NCBI GenBank assembly: GCA_051453625.1
Contig: JBOZIK010000001.1
Coordinates: 10,484,550-10,548,549 of the forward strand
Length of the DNA stretch: 64,000 bases
From: Welwitschia mirabilis
Taxonomy: Eukaryota; Gnetophyta; Gnetopsida; Welwitschiales
Direction: 5' to 3'
In this document: positions 1 through 13,026 of the stretch, one piece after another
How the letters are laid out: every line of letters starts with the position of its first letter
Numbering within the stretch: the stretch's first letter is position 1
The notes under the pieces: model-generated
Told to the model about the DNA's origin: nothing
What the model saw: the letters and a program-made list of their open reading frames with translations, nothing else
Database searches by the model: none
Position numbers and translations under genes: made by a program

Positions 1-560
1 AATATCAGCATACCAAGGAGAAGGATGAGTAAAAGATACGGTAAAATGTTGTTTATCTAGAAAATAATCATTAATTATAAGATCATCAAGAGAAGAAAAC
101 AGACATGAAAAATGATCTGCTATACTATGATGCTTTCCTACCTTATTACTGATATCCAACTTAAATTCTTGCATGAGGAGGATCCATCTAATAAGTCTAA
201 CACTAGAATATTTCTTGGTCATGAGGTATCTAATTGCTACATAGTCAGTATGAGGAGGATCTATCTAATAAGTCTAACACTAGAATCTTTCTTGGTTACG
301 AGGTATCTAATTGCTACATATTCAGTATAAACATTTGTATAAAAGCCTAAAAGATAATGTCTAAGCGTATCAAGGTATAATATTATTGCTAATATTTCTT
401 TTTCAGTAGTAGTATGATTCATTTGAGCTTTAGATAAACTTTTACTATGATAAGATATAACCTTAAAATCATTTTCATGTTTTTATCTAAACATTCCACC
501 TATGATAATCTTACTAGCATAACACATTAACTCAAGATATTTATTCCAATCGGTCATGTT
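1..560 (-). pseudogene. Second copy of the RNase H block, left of a 100-N gap
   Basis: Positions 1-560 repeat about 705-1,260 almost base for base, including the same 77-bp tandem duplication (starts at 174 and 251). A few substitutions separate them. The copies are joined by a gap of exactly 100 N at 561-660. A shared private duplication on both sides of a gap points to one locus assembled twice (two haplotypes or overlapping contigs) rather than to two independent insertions. A true recent tandem duplication is the alternative. Confidence 0.75.
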
Positions 561-660
561 NNNNNNNNNNNNNNNNNNNNNNNNNNNNNNNNNNNNNNNN
601 NNNNNNNNNNNNNNNNNNNNNNNNNNNNNNNNNNNNNNNNNNNNNNNNNNNNNNNNNNNN

Positions 661-1260
661 TATGAGTCTAATGTTATGGAGTTTTTATGGTAACAAGATA
701 ATTAACAATATCAACATACCAAGGAGAAGGATGAGTAAAAGATACAGCAAAATGTTGTTTATCTAGAAAAGAATCATTAATTATAAGATCATCAAGAGAA
801 GAAAAAAGATATGAAAAATGATCTGCTATACTATTATGCTTTCCTACCTTATCAATGATATCCAACTTAAATTCTTGCATGAGGAGGATCCATCTAATAA
901 GTCTAACACTAGAATCTTTCTTGGTCACAAGGTATCTAATTGCTACATAGTCAGTATGAGGAGGATCCATCTAATAAGTCTAACACTAGAATCTTTCTTG
1001 GTCACGAGGTATCTAATTACTACATATTCAGTATAAACATTTGTACAAAAGCCTAAAAGATAATGTCTAAGTGTATCAAGGTATAATATTATTGCTAATA
1101 TTTCTTTTTCAGTAGTAGTATGATTTATTTGAGCTTTAGACAAAGTTTTACTATGATAAGATATAACCTTAAAATCATTTTCATATTTTTATCTAAACAT
1201 TCCACCTATGATAATCTTACTAGTATAACACATTAACTCAAAATATTTATTCCAATTGGT
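661..1260 (-). pseudogene. RNase H pseudogene with 77-bp tandem duplication
   Basis: RNase H removes the RNA strand during reverse transcription. The block KAQINHTTTEKEILAI is read down from about 1,137, followed by YLDTLRHYLLG and VYTEYVVIRYLVTKKDSS, then RLIRWILL and HNSIADHFSYL. These are classic Ty3-gypsy RNase H motifs. A 77-bp tandem duplication (starts at 880 and 957) repeats the IRYLVTKKDSSVRLIRW stretch. Because 77 is not a multiple of three, it shifts the frame. Confidence 0.85.
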
Positions 1261-1299
1261 CGTGTTACAATATATGAGGAAGAGATTTTATCTTTAAGT

Positions 1300-2330
1300 G
1301 TTTCAAAAGCAAGCTAACAAGATTTATTCTAATCAAATTTATCTTCTTTTTCAAGTAACAGGTAAAGGGGTTTATAAATTTTCACATAATCCTGAATAAA
1401 ATGATGATAAAAATCATAATAACTAAGGAAAGATTGAACTTGTTTTACATTTACTAGAGGAGTTAGGTTTTTAATGTTACTGACTTTTTCAGGGTTCATC
1501 CTAGTTCCTTTATTAAAAATATGGTGATCTAATACAATTCCATTATCAATTAAAATTAAAATCTTCTTCCAACTCAAATGTAGATCACTCTTGATATCTA
1601 TCAAGGACTTTCTCTAATCTTTCTAAGATTTGTTCAAAGTTTTCATCATAGATTGAGAAGTCATCTATAAAAATTTCAATTGAATCCTATAACATATCAA
1701 AAAAGATACCTATCATTTCATGTTAAAAAGTACCAAGAGAATTAAAAAGTCCAAAAAGCATGTGTCTAAAGGCAAAAGTTCTAAAAGGTGAAGTAAAAGT
1801 AGTATTAGCCTAATCCTTAATAGCAATACAAACCTAATTGTAACCACTATGTCCATCAAGAAAACCACTATGTCCATTAAGAAAATAATAAAAAGCCTAT
1901 CCTTGAATTATATTAAGTATTAGATTAAGAAAAGGTAAAGGATAATGGTCTTTCTTGGTTACTTTACTTACTTTTCAAAAATTGATACACATTCTTCATT
2001 TCCCATCTTTCTTAGGCACTACCATCAAATGGCTAACCCATTTACTATCATCTATGGCATAAATAATTTTATAGTTTATTAATTTAATGATTTCATCTTT
2101 TATGACTTGTTTAAGGGCTAGATTTAATCTATGTTGGGGTTACCTAATAGGTTTTACATTATCTTCAAAGCAGATTTTATATTAAACAACGGAGGTAGAT
2201 ATGGTTGTTAAATCTTTATGGGATCAAATAAATGCATTAATCTTAGATTTTAAAAGTTAGATTAAAATTAAATTTTGTTGAAGGAAAAGTTTCTTATTTA
2301 TTATCAAAGTTTTCTTCTAATCATAACACA
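1300..2330 (-). pseudogene. Reverse transcriptase pseudogene, copy A1
   Basis: The RT copies element RNA into DNA. Read downwards from about 2,230, the conserved order is visible: a VPKKDGK block and an RMCINF block near 2,000, a degenerate LDGYSGYN-type block near 1,870, the catalytic block FIDDFSIY at about 1,650-1,672, then the connection to RNase H (GIVLDHHIFNKG, QSFLSYY, LLEKEDKFD) down to 1,329. The catalytic DD pair is retained, unlike in copies A2 and A3. A 21-bp in-frame tandem duplication (1,844-1,864 and 1,865-1,885) doubles the GHSG block and would add seven residues. Several stops lie where Trp or Gln is expected. Confidence 0.85.
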
Positions 2331-2639
2331 AAAAGATATCTTCTAGTCCACTGGGTAAAGGTTTCAAATCTAAATTTATATTTTCTATTAAATATTTATC
2401 AATATTCACTATCATTTTAGACTATCGTCTGGATGACTGTAGTGGAAAAATTCCATTAAAATAAGAAATATTAGTTTTATTCAGATTTTAGACCTCTGCA
2501 TAGTTTGCAGTTTTAGTTTTTTTACTCTTTTTATCAAAATAGTCAATTCATAAATGCTCATAATTAATTTGACCATCATTGAAAGATTTCAGGTTTTCTA
2601 CTTCAAGTGGATTATCAAATCAGATAGGCTCATGAAGCA

Positions 2640-3120
2640 TTAATCATCTTTCTTCTAGTGGAGGATTTGTAAAAATAGACTAGGCTTAATTTCTCCTTCA
2701 ATATTTAATTCATCATTTAAATTCTTTTTGATGTCATTAAATACCCTAATCATGAACTTTTATTTCCTAAGTGACATTCTGTCATTCCATTCCTAGTATT
2801 GATAATACAATGGGCTATTGCATAAAAAGCTCTATCTAAAAGTAGTGAATAACCTCTGTTATGCTCAACTTTAATCACAATCATATCTATAGGATAGAGT
2901 TCTTCTTCAATTTAAATNNNNNNNNNNGGTAAACATGTAAAGGTATCATGTTAACACTTGCTTCTATATTGATTAAGAACTTTTTTATTCTTTTATTTTC
3001 CTTCAAAGTGGCACTAACTATTTTTACCCTTGAATATTTAAACTTTAGACATTTTTGTAAAACTAAGTTGATTATCTATTGGACTAGAAAACTTTATTAG
3101 ATATAGTTCATTTTATTTCC
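2640..3120 (-). pseudogene. Protease-region pseudogene, copy A1
   Basis: This segment lies between gag and RT, where the aspartic protease of Ty3-gypsy elements sits. The conserved end of the domain (RMTECHLGNK-like, followed by a VFN block) is readable near 2,740-2,800. It aligns with the clearer copy at 54,191-54,433. The active-site part falls near a 10-N gap at 2,918-2,927 and cannot be judged. Stops are present throughout. Confidence 0.55.
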
Positions 3121-3269
3121 TCCTAATTAGATATTGTCGCAACTTGGAATATTTAGGATTTTCTTGCAAAAGTTTCTAAAATGATAAATTTATGATTAAT
3201 TTTTTATTTATCTTTAAGATGTTTCTCAAAGGTAGGATTGATGTTTAATCTNNNNNNNNNNNNNNTAAG

Positions 3270-5061
3270 AGGTCTCTTACCTTTATCTTGAGAAGAATTT
3301 TTCTTATCATCATTTAAAGGAGAAGGGAAAGTATGACTTTCTAATATTTCTATATGCTCCTCTTCTTTATTATTTTTATCATTTTGAAATGTTTAAGCCT
3401 CTTAAGTATGAGGTGTTAAATCATTTCCACTTCTTGTCACAACCTTACAATCTTTTTTACTTCATTAGGGTTGGGTGAATGTTGTGTTGTAAGTGATCCT
3501 TGTGATCTTTGATTAGCAAGTATATTTTGTTATAGAACATTAACAAGATTTTCAATGTTTGAATTTCTTTTATCTTGAGATTTTCTTAATTCATCAATAG
3601 AATTATAAGTGGATCATTTTGGTTTTATGGGTTTGATATGCTTCCTTGATACTTTGAGTTTCTTAGTTGGAAGTTTGAGTTGTTTGTTTGAAAGTNNNNN
3701 NNNNNNNNNNNNNNNNNNNNNNNNNNNNNNNNNNNNNNNNNNNNNNNNNNNNNNNNNNNNNNNNNNNNNNNNNNNNNNNNNNNNNNNNNNNNNNNTCTTT
3801 GATTAGCAAGTATATTTTATTATAGAACATTAACAAGATTTTCAATGTTTGAATTTGTTTTATCTTGAGATTTTCTTAATTCATCAATGAAATTCTAAGT
3901 GGATCATTTTGGTTTTATGAGTTTGATATGCTTTCTTGATACTTTGAGTTTCATAGTTGGAAATTTGAGTTGTTTGTTTGAAAGCTAGTATTCTTAGATC
4001 TATTTTTAAGTGGTTAAAATTTCGGATAATTTTCTTGAAAGTTCTTAAATTTGTTCTCAAAGTATTAAAAATTTGGTTTTCCATTCATCCTAGGTCTAAA
4101 ATAATTTTAATTTTGATTTTGGTTTCTAGAGTTTGAAGACCTCTGATTGAATGCACACACCTCTTCATAAATCCTTTCTTCGTAAGTTGGTAATAAAGGA
4201 CAATATTTCATTATATGATAGTTATCTTCACACAAATCATAAGTTGGAACCACCACCACACTCTTTTCAATTGCCATCTTAGAATCTAAGATCACGTGAG
4301 TGTATTTTTCTAGTGTTGTAGTGAAATCCTTAATAACATTTATTGTTTCTTTCTATGTTTTCACCTCTTCCTTTTCTTATTTAAATTTTTTAAGGTCTTT
4401 TATATTTGTCCTACTATATGATTTTCTTTAGGTATTGGTTTATGCCATATTTGACTTACTTCTACTAATTCTTTCAACACTTTTCATGCATTTTTTAATG
4501 TGAGATTTATTAAGTTTCCTCCACATGAAAAATCTACAAGTTATTTGATTTGGCTATTAATTCCACTATAGAAATAATCTACTAATTCTTTTTGAGTGAA
4601 AGAATCTATAGGGCTTTAATGTATGGAAACAAAAAATCACTCATAAGTGAAGGCATAATCTTCATTAGGTTGTTGTTGGAAATTCGTTACTTCTTTCTTT
4701 CTTTTTCTTCTAGTTGTTTCACTAATAAATCTTTTTATAAATACATCTTGAACTTGATTCCATATTTTTAAACTTTTATGTGGAATAGTTCTTAATCATA
4801 GTTTACATTATTCTTTTAAAGTGATAGGAATACTAACTATGTAAGTATGATCACTAATTTAGTTTTTACCATTTCTAGAATTAAGTACTAATTGTTCAAT
4901 ATCGGCTATATGTTGGAGGGGATCTTTATCGTTCTCTCCATTAAAAATAAGATAAGCATTTAAATTTCTTAACTTGACATCATCTCTAGGATGTAGGTTA
5001 AAAGGGGTTTAGATTTCATATTTCTTATTTTCTATAAGTTCTTTAAGGGTGATACTAGAGG
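3270..5061 (-). pseudogene. gag pseudogene (capsid and zinc-knuckle region), copy A1
   Basis: Gag proteins form the retrotransposon capsid and bind its RNA. The start region, near 5,061 on the minus strand, matches the plus-strand gag start near 52,255. The capsid-like part contains HKSLK.WN near 4,770 and KELVDYF near 4,570. A zinc-knuckle remnant lies at about 4,205-4,250 and reads Y-x2-C-x4-H-x4-C, so the first Cys is replaced by Tyr. It is followed by an Asn/Gln-rich tail, as in the plus copy. Stops and frameshifts are frequent. The 100-N gap at 3,696-3,795 has repeated flanks (about 3,505-3,695 against 3,796-3,985). No intact start codon can be chosen. Confidence 0.75.
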
Positions 5062-6623
5062 GGCAGTAGTAGAGATCCATTAACAATAGGGGGATTAGGT
5101 CAAATAACCTATTTCTATTTTTGTGACAAATTCAACATTGTAACAAAACGACTTTCTTCTAAACTATTTTTGAAAAATTTTCTTTTGAAACATTAGATTA
5201 TAAAATAATAATGCAAAAAAATTCTTCTTGTTTGACTTCTAAAATATTTTGTATACCTAGGATATGGATACATAGTTTAAGTTTATAGTCAATCAAAACT
5301 TCTTGAACGTTTTTTTTTAATCAACAAATGCTCTCTCTGATATTTCATATTTTTATCAAAATTTACCATATCCCAGCATGCTCAGTTCTATTTTGAATGC
5401 ATCATCTATGTGATTCGCTAGACAAATACCTAGATAACAACTCATACAAAAAACTAAAAAATTAGAAACACAATAAAATAGAGTCATAAAATAACACAGA
5501 ATGAAATTATATAATCATTTGCTAAGTCATCCGAANNNNNNNNNNNNNNNNNNNNNNNNNNNNNNNNNNNNNNNNNNNNNNNNNNNNNNNNNNNNNNNNN
5601 NNNNNNNNNNNNNNNNNNNNNNNNNNNNNNNNNNNGGTTAAAAGAGGTTTAGATTTCATATTTCTTATTTTCTATAAGTTCTTTATGGGTGACACTAGAG
5701 GGGCAGTAATAGAGATCCATTAACAATAGGAGGATTAGGTGAAATAACCTATTTCTATTTTTGTGACAAATTTAACATTGTAATAAAATGACTTTCTTCT
5801 AAACTATTTTTAAAAAATTTTATTTTGAAAAATTAGATTATGAAATAATAATGCAAAAAAATCTTCTTGTTTGACTCCTAAAATATTTTGTGTACCTAGG
5901 GTATGGATACATAGTTTAAGTTTATGGTCAATTAAAACTTCTTGAACATTTTTTTAATCAACAAATGGTCTCTCTGATATTTCATATTTTTATCAAAATT
6001 TACCATATCATAGCATGCTTAGTTCTATTTTGAATGCATGATCTATGTGGTTCGCTAGACAAATACCTATATAACAACACATACAAAAAATTAAAAAATT
6101 AAAAACAAAAAAAATAGAATCATAAAATAACACAGAATGAAAATAGATAATCATTTGCTAAGTCATCTGAATGATAGAGGGGATGATAAGAAAATCCTAG
6201 TTCTTAAAAAAAAATGAAAAACCTAAGGCACATAGACCATCATCACTGTGCATCATTTGGATGACTATGGGAATAACAAGATGTTTATTTTGAAATGAAA
6301 AATGAAAACTGTGAAAAGGAAAACCTACATTTCTGCTATAAAAATACAATGCTACTATAGAAAAATATCTAAACTAAAACCCANNNNNNNNNNNNNNNNN
6401 NNNNNNNNNNNNNNNNNNNNNNNNNNNNNNNNNNNNNNNNNNNNNNNNNNNNNNNNNNNNNNNNNNNNNNNNNNNNNNNNNNNTTTGAAATGAAAAATGA
6501 AAACTGTAAAAAGAAAAACCTACATTTCTGCTATAAAAATACAATGCTACTATAGAAAAATATCTGAACTAAAACCCAAAGCACTTACTTGAGCAACGAT
6601 AATCCTCGAACTCTAAGTATCCT
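5062..6623 (-). other. 5' leader of copy A1, with duplicated gap flanks
   Basis: This is the non-coding leader between primer site and gag. No ORF is supported. It carries decayed copies of the family palindrome near 5,526, 6,170 and 6,250 (for example GTCATCTGAATGAT). The block before the gap at 5,536-5,635 (about 5,000-5,535) reappears after it (5,636-6,180). A block of about 95 bp likewise repeats on both sides of the gap at 6,384-6,483. The real leader is therefore probably about 0.6-0.7 kb shorter. Confidence 0.7.
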
Positions 6624-6641
6624 TCCCTAGCAATGGTGCCA
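6624..6641 (-). other. Primer binding site, tRNA-Asp type
   Basis: Minus-strand sequence TGGCACCATTGCTAGGGA. The complement of the plant tRNA-Asp 3' end is TGGCGCCGTTGCCGGGGA. The four differences are all C/T or G/A transitions, as expected from deamination. The site lies directly inside the LTR end, as it must for minus-strand DNA priming. Confidence 0.85.
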
Positions 6642-6644
6642 ACA

Positions 6645-7897
6645 TGTTGCGATGTGTATTTGTACCAACGTTACATCCTCAAACAGATCCTATAAGTCAC
6701 TATATATATATATATATGTATTGCATAAGATAATACACTAATATAAATGGGAGCAACCAAAATGTCATAACCATGTTGAAGGCATAGACAAGAAAAAAGG
6801 AGAATTATTTCACAAATGAAATACTATATCCTCAAAATAAAATGAAATAATAATGCAACTAGCAATGCAAATAAACATACTACGCAAATGAAATGCAAGT
6901 CTAAACTACATATAACTTTGTTTGATTACCAAATCAACCTATCATAGATATTGACCCTATATAACCTAGATCAATTAAGGAAATCTATCACTAGATCAAC
7001 ACGAACCTAAACTATTAGATACATTGAACAAAATATGAAAATAATGCAAAGTTAATCTAGGAAATGAAATGCATTGCACTTAAATTAANNNNNNNNNNNN
7101 NNNNNNNNNNNNNNNNNNNNNNNNNNNNNNNNNNNNNNNNNNNNNNNNNNNNNNNNNNNNNNNNNNNNNNNNNNNNNNNNNNNNNNNNNNNNNNNNNNNN
7201 NNNNNNNNNNNNNNNNNNNNNNNNNNNNNNNNNNNNNNNNNNNNNNNNNNNNNNNNNNNNNNNNNNNNNNNNNNNNNNNNNNNNNNNNNNNNNNNNNNNN
7301 NNNNNNNNNNNNNNNNNNNNNNNNNNNNNNNNNNNNNNNNNNNNNNNNNNNNNNNNNNNNNNNNNNNNNNNNNNNNNNNNNNNNNNNNNNNNNNNNNNNN
7401 NNNNNNNNNNNNNNNNNNNNNNNNNNNNNNNNNNNNNNNNNNNNNNNNNNNNNNNNNNNNNNNNNNNNNNNNNNNNNNNNNNNNNNNNNNNNAATTTTGG
7501 TAAAGTGTTTATCTTAGGTGTCGGCCTGCTAATCATCTAGATGTTACTAGAGACATATCACATCATATAAGTTTTACATCAACTGTTAGATTGGGCCAAG
7601 TAAGCATCCTCCTTTGCTTAAGTGTTTTTGTCATCCATATCATCATCTAGATGATGAGGAGGATGATAGGATTTTTTGAAGTATTACATGTGTTACATTA
7701 GCCTTTTTGTTTGTAGGATTGTTACTTTAGATAGGAAGTATTGTAAATTGCTTTAAATACTATAAAATGTAATTAAGATTGCATGTTTTAATGACATTCA
7801 CCTTGATTCTCTATTATCGTCGANNNNNNNNNNNNNNNNNNNNNNNNNNNNNNNNNNNNNNAAATACCCTATTAAAAACATACAATTTGGTAGTGCA
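6645..7897 (-). repeat. 5' LTR of copy A1
   Basis: The minus-strand start is TGCACTACCAAATTG at 7,897 reading down. It matches the start of the plus-strand LTR (TGTGCTACCAAATTG at 50,129). The end is at about 6,645 (…GCAACA), three bases before the primer site. The U5 part (AGGTTATATAGG, then ATGACATTTTGG, then a CTCCCATTTATATTAGTGT block) and the U3 part around 7,640-7,800 both align with 50,129-51,339. N-runs at 7,089-7,492 and 7,824-7,861 hide the TATA region. The U3 carries CATCTAGATG palindromes near 7,529 and 7,640. Confidence 0.85.
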
Positions 7898-9059
7898 GTA
7901 GGAATCATATGTTATTTTTTATATAAGAAAAAAATTATAAGGTTCTTAGCTAAATCATATAATTAAGAAAGAGCTTTAGCATTAGTTTCTTACTTGAAAA
8001 ATTTAGATCATGTCCTACAAGTGCAAAAACTATTATTTTCACTAATCATTTTATTTTCAAATACTTGTTGGATAAGAAATATTACAAGGATAAATTAATG
8101 ATATTAATAAAGATCTTAAAATAACTTAATCTTANNNNNNNNNNNNNNNNNNNNNNNNNNNNNNNNNNNNNNNNNNNNNNNNNNNNNNNNNNNNNNNNNN
8201 NNNNNNNNNNNNNNNNNNNNNNNNNNNNNNNNNNTGAATTTTTTATGAGTCAAACATAAGTATTCAAGTGATAACTGGTGAATATAATTAATACTAACTA
8301 ATTCCTACTCACCTCACTGTTAAAAATAAAGATAATACATATTAATAATCAAAAGAATGAGGCCCATATATATATGAAAAACTTTACTTCATTCACCTTC
8401 AAGATGATCTCAAAATATTTGGTATTTCTAGATATCATTTAGAACTAACAAAGTAATTTGATTACTAGCCATTATCACAAGGAGAAACGTCTACCCATAA
8501 TCAATTATGAACGTCAAGATAAGGCTATATAAATGGTTAAAAATAGTTTTCCACATTGCTTTAACAAGATAACTTAGTAATTTTAACATTATGATAAACT
8601 AAGTTTTATTAAAAATTAATTATAAAAAAAGCATCTTGTTAACTACATTCCATGCTAAATAATTGATAGATTGTACCATAGCCAAATAGTAGGGTAGCAT
8701 AATGATCTAGAGGTTGGTGGAACTAGGATTCTTTGGAAAGCTCAATAAGAATTCTAAAACATTGTTTAAAAATTTTAGAAATTTCAAGTGAGGAGGGGAT
8801 CTTATGACCTATAAATCTTAGTTTTTATTTTTTAAATTATCATTACTCTGGTTTTTTTTAAATGAATAAAAACTAAGTAAAAATTTTATAAAACTTTATA
8901 TTAAGTCTGAATTATTAAATTAAATCTTTTATAATGCTATTAAATAGATAAGACTCCTAATTTTATAAAGTAAAAAGAACACCTAATGCATAAAATAAAA
9001 GTTAAGAAAAAGTAAAAAATGCATGGATAAAAAGTCCATACTAAGAAATATTTTCAAAA
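7898..9059. other. No gene seen; AT-rich spacer
   Basis: This AT-rich sequence contains a 100-N gap at 8,135-8,234. No ORF, motif or repeat that I can place is visible. It may hold flanking host DNA, or older element remains beyond recognition. Confidence 0.5.
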
Positions 9060-9530
9060 ATCTCTTCTAGTATTTTCCTCTACTTCTGTAAAAGTAGATC
9101 TTACTTTTATAGAAAAGAAAACTAGATTTTCATGAGGGTTAACTCTTTACCCTAATTATAATACCATAGTGCAATGTATTAGGCTTGAAAATTTCCCCTC
9201 AACATGGGAATACTTTTTCTTTTAAGGAAATGGGACTAGCAGAGCAAGACATTAGTTATATAGCCTATAATAAAAAGTTCCTTAAAAGGGATATTTTAGT
9301 TAAGGGAACTACTTCATAAAGAAGTAGTCAAGTTATTCCTACACATCTTATAGAAATAGGATTTATCCATTACACATCCCATAATGATAAGCTAAAATGT
9401 ACTATACATATTATAATACTAGAAAAAATGTACTACATCTTTTTTGTACTTAGTTCAATAAATTATTTTCTTAATAACCTAAAAAATTAAACAAAGCTTA
9501 ATATGAACAAAATAATAAACTGTATCAACT
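9060..9530 (-). repeat. 3' LTR region of copia family B, copy 1
   Basis: This corresponds to 37,100-37,580. Both carry a CTTCATAAAGAAG-type hairpin (9,313-9,326 here) and then four spaced copies of a TAC(T)ACACATC motif at about 33-bp intervals. The exact LTR ends are not resolved. Confidence 0.6.
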
Positions 9531-11990
9531 CATAATTAATCCTATCTAGGATTGAAAATATTACAAACTTTCTTAACTACATAGTTTTATTAGAATATCA
9601 ACTCTCTTTTTTATCGTTAGATAGAATATAAGGATAATAACTTTTTCTCTATACATTTCCTAACTTTATGGATATCTAAATAAAATGGCTTTCTTTTATC
9701 ATGATGGAATGGATATTTTCTATGCAAATTGAATATTAAGTATGGATGAAAATATTTTTCATTTATTCACTTTAACTTTAATGATTTTAAAAGTTTTCTC
9801 AATTATTTAAATTCTCTACATGCTTTAAATGTAGATGTATACATTAGTTATATAGAGGATAGTGCTATTAACCCCTAATGTTTGGACCCTTAATGAAAAG
9901 GTAATGTTCTTAAGCATATAATAAATTCTTATATTGATAACGGTTTTTTAAATTTTATAACATAATTAGATTTATAAGATGCCTTTAATATAAAATGAAT
10001 GTGAGACAAAAGTCTAAGTATCTTAGCACTCTCATAGTAGCACTCAGATGATTAACCTTTAGTACATGAAGATACCTAATAAGGTACCAACTATATATAA
10101 GATATTGGATCTAGAATTAGTAACATAAAGAAGACTAATCAATAATTTTATGAATTTTATTTCATTTATTGATTCCAAGTATTTATCAATATATATATTC
10201 TCATTACACTCAATAACATCTTTAGCATTTCCTAGTCCAAATTTCTAAATTATATCTCTAATGTACTTCCTTTGAGTTATTAAGATTTTAAATTTTTCTC
10301 TAATTTCTTTCTATGCTAAGTTAGAATCTATATAGTTCTAGATTATAAATTTATAGTGCCTCAGTTAAAGAAATCCTTGTATGGTTTACATCTACTTTAT
10401 CATTACTAGTTCTTAACATATCATATACAGATACCACTACATACATAGATCTAACTCCATTAGATTTATTGAATAATGTGTTACCTATTAATGATAACCA
10501 CATAGTATGAATCCAAGTGTAAAAACATAATTTATAAGTTTTGTGTACTATGCCCATAGATATTTTTCTAATCCATACAATGACTTAAGTAGTGTATACA
10601 CTATTTGTTCCTTACCATTCACTTTAAAGCCCTTAGAATGCATCATTCACATTTATCATTTTAGATTTCCATTAATAATATCTAATTATTATAATTTTCA
10701 TCTATTTTAATTTACTAAAGTAATTACAATTCTAATTATATCCCATTTAGCTATCAATGAAAAGATCTCATGGTAGTCTAATTTTTTTCTTTGACATATT
10801 CCTATTGTGAATTTATAAATTTTATATCATTTAAGAGTGCTACCTACTTTATAATTATTGTGAAAAATACATGTGATAATGCTATAGGACCTAATGGAAG
10901 ATTAACCAACTAACATGTATCATTTTCTATGAGCACATTGTATTCTTATTTTATAGCTTAGACCTAATAATCATTCAAGATGACATCTTTAAATGAGATT
11001 GGTCTACCATCAAAAGTAAAATAAATATTAACATCATCTTTATAAGATGTATGAAACTTTTCTTGATTCTATTTTCCCCCTTTTCATGCTTATGAATGTC
11101 TTCTAGAGCTAACTTAAATCAAATACATCATTTTCATCTTTAAGAAAGATAAACATTCTTATAAGGATATTCTAAGATATTTCTATTAGAATCGCATTTA
11201 CACGTGCTTAGTACATAAACTTGAACAATTTCACTAAGTTGTATAGTGGAAAAATTACTTTAAGTGAAAGGAACTAATAACTTAATAATAACAGATACAT
11301 CTGCTCCCTAACTATTGGACATTTATGATATGATATTTACATGGAATAAGAGGAAGGATAAATATTGAAAAGATAAGGCTAAAAGAAACTTGTAAAATTT
11401 TAAAAAAATATAACATCATAAGAAATAATATCTTGTGATACTCAAAAAATACATGTGATACCCTTATATCTAGTTGTATGTCACATATATATGTGGACAC
11501 AAGCATTTACACATATGTTTCATAATGTTTGATAGGATTATGAATATATAACTTGAATTTAAATACATATATATTATTTAGAGTAGGTTTGTATCCATGT
11601 AATTGTTTAACAAGATATATGTTAACATGTAAAAATTATCATTTATCTCAAGTATTTTAGGCCAATCTATCATAATTCAATACATTGATTTAACTATTTT
11701 AATCATAAAAATATGTTTTATATCCTTTTTTGATGACATATTAATTTTAAGATTTTACTCATGACATTTCTAGGTCTTTAGCCATGTTTCAAAGCACATG
11801 TTATAAGATGGATTCAATTTTGTATAAAATAAATTCATCACTACTAATATGTGGCACATGTGCTACTTAGTGGAAGAATCCTACTCGATAACTCATGTGT
11901 TGATCTCATTATGACAATCCACATTATTTTTGACTTTATGCCATGCTAGTTATAACATCTAAATATTCCATTCAAAATGATAAATATTGA
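9060..11990 (-). mobile_element. Copia family B, copy 1 (strongly decayed)
   Basis: Read on the minus strand, this region aligns piecewise with copia family B copy 2 at 37,100-42,135. RNase H remains lie near 9,880-10,250, with a block at 10,060-10,100 matching 38,130-38,165. RT remains lie at about 10,350-11,050. The minus-strand segment at 10,351-10,557 carries SMYVVVSVYDML, the decayed form of the YVDDM catalytic block seen in copy 2. Above about 11,300 the match fades. All frames are interrupted. Confidence 0.7.
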
Positions 11991-11999
11991 AAGATAAAA

Positions 12000-13023
12000 C
12001 CCTACTCACTATACCAAACACTAAAAGATAAAATTCCAACCATTCCAGCAAATACTAAAAGACAAAACCCAATCATCCCAATCCTAATTTTCACTAGACA
12101 AAGGGTGTAGCACCTTAATTTGTATTCATTCATGCTTGGGAGAGGAGTTTCAATCGAGAGGAGAATACTTCTATTCCATTGTACTTCATGCTAAGGATGA
12201 TGCATTCTTTCTTTTATATCACTCCCTTTGGATGGACAGTCCTATTTTCTAATTATGTATTATATAATTTCTCTATTTAATCTATTAAAATGCTACTATT
12301 CTTTGATTAATCCTAGTATGATTTATGACCTACTTTTAGGTCTTTTGATAAGTTAAAGAAAGTTATTTGATATTTTGGTTTAATATTTTTGATAGCAAGT
12401 GGAGGATCTTACATACTTATTATGCTTGAGTTTTTGTTGAAGGATGTTAAGTTTCTATAATTGATTTCTTCATGTTATTGTCTTAGTTTTTGATCTATAC
12501 TGAGGTTTGATTATCTTTGGGTATTTTACGTACTTTTCATGCTTACATAAATATGTTATTAGAGATAAGGTAACTTAAGGTCTTCATGAACACTCACATG
12601 ATATATGATATTATGTCACATTCTTAAGCTTTCAAAAAGATTAACCTTTTCAGTTTTATAATAAAACGAATATATCTTTATTGTAATTTTACTATCATTG
12701 TTATGTTCATGCTAGATTTTGAGATCTATGCTTTATTCCTAACTATAGTATTTGATTTCCTTATATATTTCTTTTTGTTTCTATTCTCTTTTCTCTAAAA
12801 TCTCTTTTTATTACATTTATTTTAGTGCTAGTTTTATAATAGTTTATCACATCTATCTCTAAGAAAGAATGACACTATAACTATACCATAAAAGAAATTC
12901 TTCGTTTTTATTTGGTAAAGGTCTGAGGATGGCTTCGTAAGTTTTATATCCCTAGGATGCTCTTGTGTTATCTAATTTTGATATGAAGATACACGAATAG
13001 TTACTTTTCACCATGAATAAGCA
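12000..13023 (+). repeat. Candidate 5' LTR end upstream of a primer site
   Basis: A CA dinucleotide at 13,022-13,023 lies three bases before a tRNA-Asp-type primer site, the position expected for an LTR end. The LTR start was not found, so the left limit is arbitrary. No coding sequence is seen here. Confidence 0.4.
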
Positions 13024-13026
13024 TTT

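Larger units (their letters stand above)
1..7897 (-). mobile_element. Athila/Tat-like Ty3-gypsy element, copy A1 (5' part)
   Basis: Read on the minus strand, this stretch gives in order a 5' LTR, a tRNA-Asp-type primer site, a leader, gag with a zinc-knuckle region, protease, reverse transcriptase and RNase H. The order and motifs are those of Ty3-gypsy elements of the Athila/Tat branch. Integrase and the 3' LTR would lie left of the window. Every ORF is broken by stops and frameshifts, so the copy is dead. The same family recurs on the plus strand at 50,129-61,842, and the two copies align by eye in LTR, leader, gag and pol. Six N-runs interrupt the element, and several of them have duplicated flanks, so its true length is shorter than shown. 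Confidence 0.88.
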
